DNA from: Panopea generosa
Taxonomy: Eukaryota; Mollusca; Bivalvia; Adapedonta; Hiatellidae
Assembly (NCBI GenBank): GCA_029582155.1
Contig: CM055901.1
Coordinates: 19,819,597 to 19,883,596, forward strand
Direction: 5' to 3'
DNA length: 64,000 nucleotides
Below, in pieces: positions 40,601-43,600 of the stretch. Below the pieces are notes generated by a model that was given only the letters and a program-made list of their open reading frames with translations, was not told the DNA's origin and ran no database searches. Made by a program: the position numbers and the translations under genes. The first letter of the stretch is position 1, and each line of letters starts with the position of its first letter.

Positions 40601-43600
40601 CAAATGAAAAAATTTTACCGTAAAATATCGATTTTGGCATATAAAAATTTCATTACGGCCACAGAATTAATATTTAATTAAAGTACTAAAAACCAAATAA
40701 ATCAAATAATTATAATATATCTTTAATTTAAAATAAGTTTCTTTTAGTTTAAACTTTCTTAATTGGCCGTAAACAAACCAAACAAAGCTATTATTGTGTT
40801 CTACATAATTGCCATTTTTCCGACTCAAACCAAACAAAGCTATTATTGTGTTCTACATAATCACATTTTTTCCGACTCAAACACGAGTGTAGTGCGTGAT
40901 AATTTTCACATCTCTATTTTTAGCTCGCGTAATTGGTAAATTAGACAGATCAAAGTGTTTTGTGTAAACATGTTAACTGTGAAAAAGTCGGCATATAAAA
41001 AGATTAAAGAAGCTAACGTTTTTGAGACGATAATTAGAATGGCAGTTTGTTCGTGCTTTTAACGAACGATAAGGAATTAACTCATTAAGTTCATACTTGT
41101 AAAAAGCACTAATTGTGGAAAAATATAAAATTTGGAAATGATTTATTGTGACTTAAATCATAAATGTTTTGTTTGTCAGCATGTTAACAATGCCACCAAA
41201 ACGGAAGTGTTTGACTTTGGATGAACATGTTGTGGTTGTGAAATTGTGCCAATATACAAAAATACTTCGCTAATCTGGGTGAAAATTGATGACCCTGTAG
41301 TAGGCAGCCACCTGTCTTAAGCGGCCAATTTGGCCCTTTCCCTTGGCTGGCTGCTTAAGACAGGTTTGACTGTATACAGAAACGAAATAAAGTGTCTGGA
41401 GATTTTTAATTCATTTTTGCCTTGTGAAGATATATAATTATGAGAAGTAACGTCAAGTGAAAGTTTATCAAAATCACCATATGTCCCGTGAAAAAGATAT
41501 AAACAATATCCAGTGTAACTTTAAAACCATATTAAAAAAAAAAATATTCAGTGTACCTTTGAGTTATTGTCTTAACATTTTTCAGGTTACAAACAAAATC
41601 AGATCAACACGTTTAACGATGACCTGAATCCTGGTCTTGCACTGCTGGCAGACTGGATCATCACCAGTGGTAACACAGGTCTGTCTATAGACATGCTCAT
41701 CGTGTACCTGGAGAAACTGGACCGTGAAGATATTGTCGAGATTATACAGAGGGCACAAGGTAAGCTGTAACTTAACTTTACAGGGTACAGAGTTATACCG
41801 GAACATTACTCTTTAATAGTCTTTCAATCCAACCAACTATCCATCCATCCCTTCTTTCCATCCACCGATCTACCCCTCCCCTCTCTCCATCCATCCAACC
41901 AACCAGCCCAGCAACCAACAAACCAATATTATACACTTGTAATCACCTCACCAAGATGAAGGGGAATATGGTAATGGTCTCTGTCTGTCCATCCATCTGT
42001 GTGTGTCTGTTTGTAACATTTTTTGTCCTGATCATAACTACAAAACTATTTGAGCAGTTTTGTTGAAGCTTCACACAATGACAGAGGAGATTGAGAGGAA
42101 GTGCAGTGTGCAAGAACTATAATTCTACTTTGCTTACTTTTTTAATTATCTCCCTTTATTAAATTTACTTGTTTACTCTTAATTTCTGCCACACATTGGT
42201 GAAACAAAATATTATTTAGAGCAACTCCACAAAAGGTTATAAGGAAATAGGGTCATAATTGTAAATAATCATTTGAAAATTGCAAATACCGATGGCATAT
42301 TTTGTAATTATTCAATTTTATTTGGTTATATAACAAGTAAAACATGCATGTCCATATTAAAACACTCTCACTTGTAGAATTTCATTTCAGAACCAGTGGG
42401 AGTTTTCATAACTCTTTTTAGTTGTTTTTTTTCATAAAGTTTCAACCATTTCAACACATTTCAGGTTATATATGGGATATCCAGTTTTATCGATAAAGGA
42501 ATACCTCCGAATAAATCTGAGTAGAATCACCACTCTTCCACAAGTAACTGGCAAACTTTCTTATATAAAGAGATCACATGGCCACGGAGGATCCTAAATG
42601 TTAATTAAAAATGATTTTTATATTTCAGTATTGAAGTTGAAAGCTCCATATTCCAGGCTTTTGTAACAAATGTTAAATTTTAGAATTGGAGCAGGGGCAC
42701 CCTTCGTGTTCATCATTATATTATTGGTTTTCAGAAGTAGAGCAGGAGCCTCCCCAAGTGTTCATTAGTTACCAATGGGATTGCCAAGATGAGGTAAAGC
42801 TGCTTCGTGACAGACTTGAGCGATCTGGTTTCACGTGCTGGATGGATGTGGGGCAACTGGGCGGGGGAGACCAGTTGTATAACAAGATAGACCAAGCAGT
42901 TAGGAATTGCAAGGTAGGTTAACTGTTCTTACAATTCTCACATATAGAGAAATATGATGGTGAAGTGGTTGGAGTGTTGGCTGCTCATGCCAGAGGTATC
43001 CAGTTCGATCCCAGACTCGACCAGAAAACCTCCCAAAAACTCAGTACAGGTTCTCCTTGTTAAGCAAGAGATTTGATGATGATGATGATGATGATGATCT
43101 GACCTGTGTCGTTAAAAGGTGGTTTGGGGAACAGGAAGAAGTCTTAATAACCGATGGTAACTGCATGTGCGAGTCTTAAGTTTGGGGTGTCCCAGCACTG
43201 TATGATAATGTATTACTTAATTACAGGTGGTGATTGTGTGTGTTAGTCCTAAGTTTGTGGTGTCCCAGCACTGTATGATAATGTATTACTTAATTACAGG
43301 TGGTGATTGCGTGTCTTAGTCCTAAGTTTGTGGTGACCCAACACTGTATGATAATGTATTACTTAATTACAGGTGGTGATTGCGTGTCTTAGTCCTAAGT
43401 TTGTGGTGTCCCAGCACTGTATGATAATGTATTACTTAATTACTGGTGGTGATTGTGTGTGTTAGTCCTAAGTTTGGGGTGTCCCAGCACTGTATGATAA
43501 TGTCTTACTTAATTACTGGTGGTGATTGCTTGTGTTAGTCCTAAGTTTGTGGTGACCCAGCACTGTATGATAATGTATTACTTAATTACTGGTGGTGATT

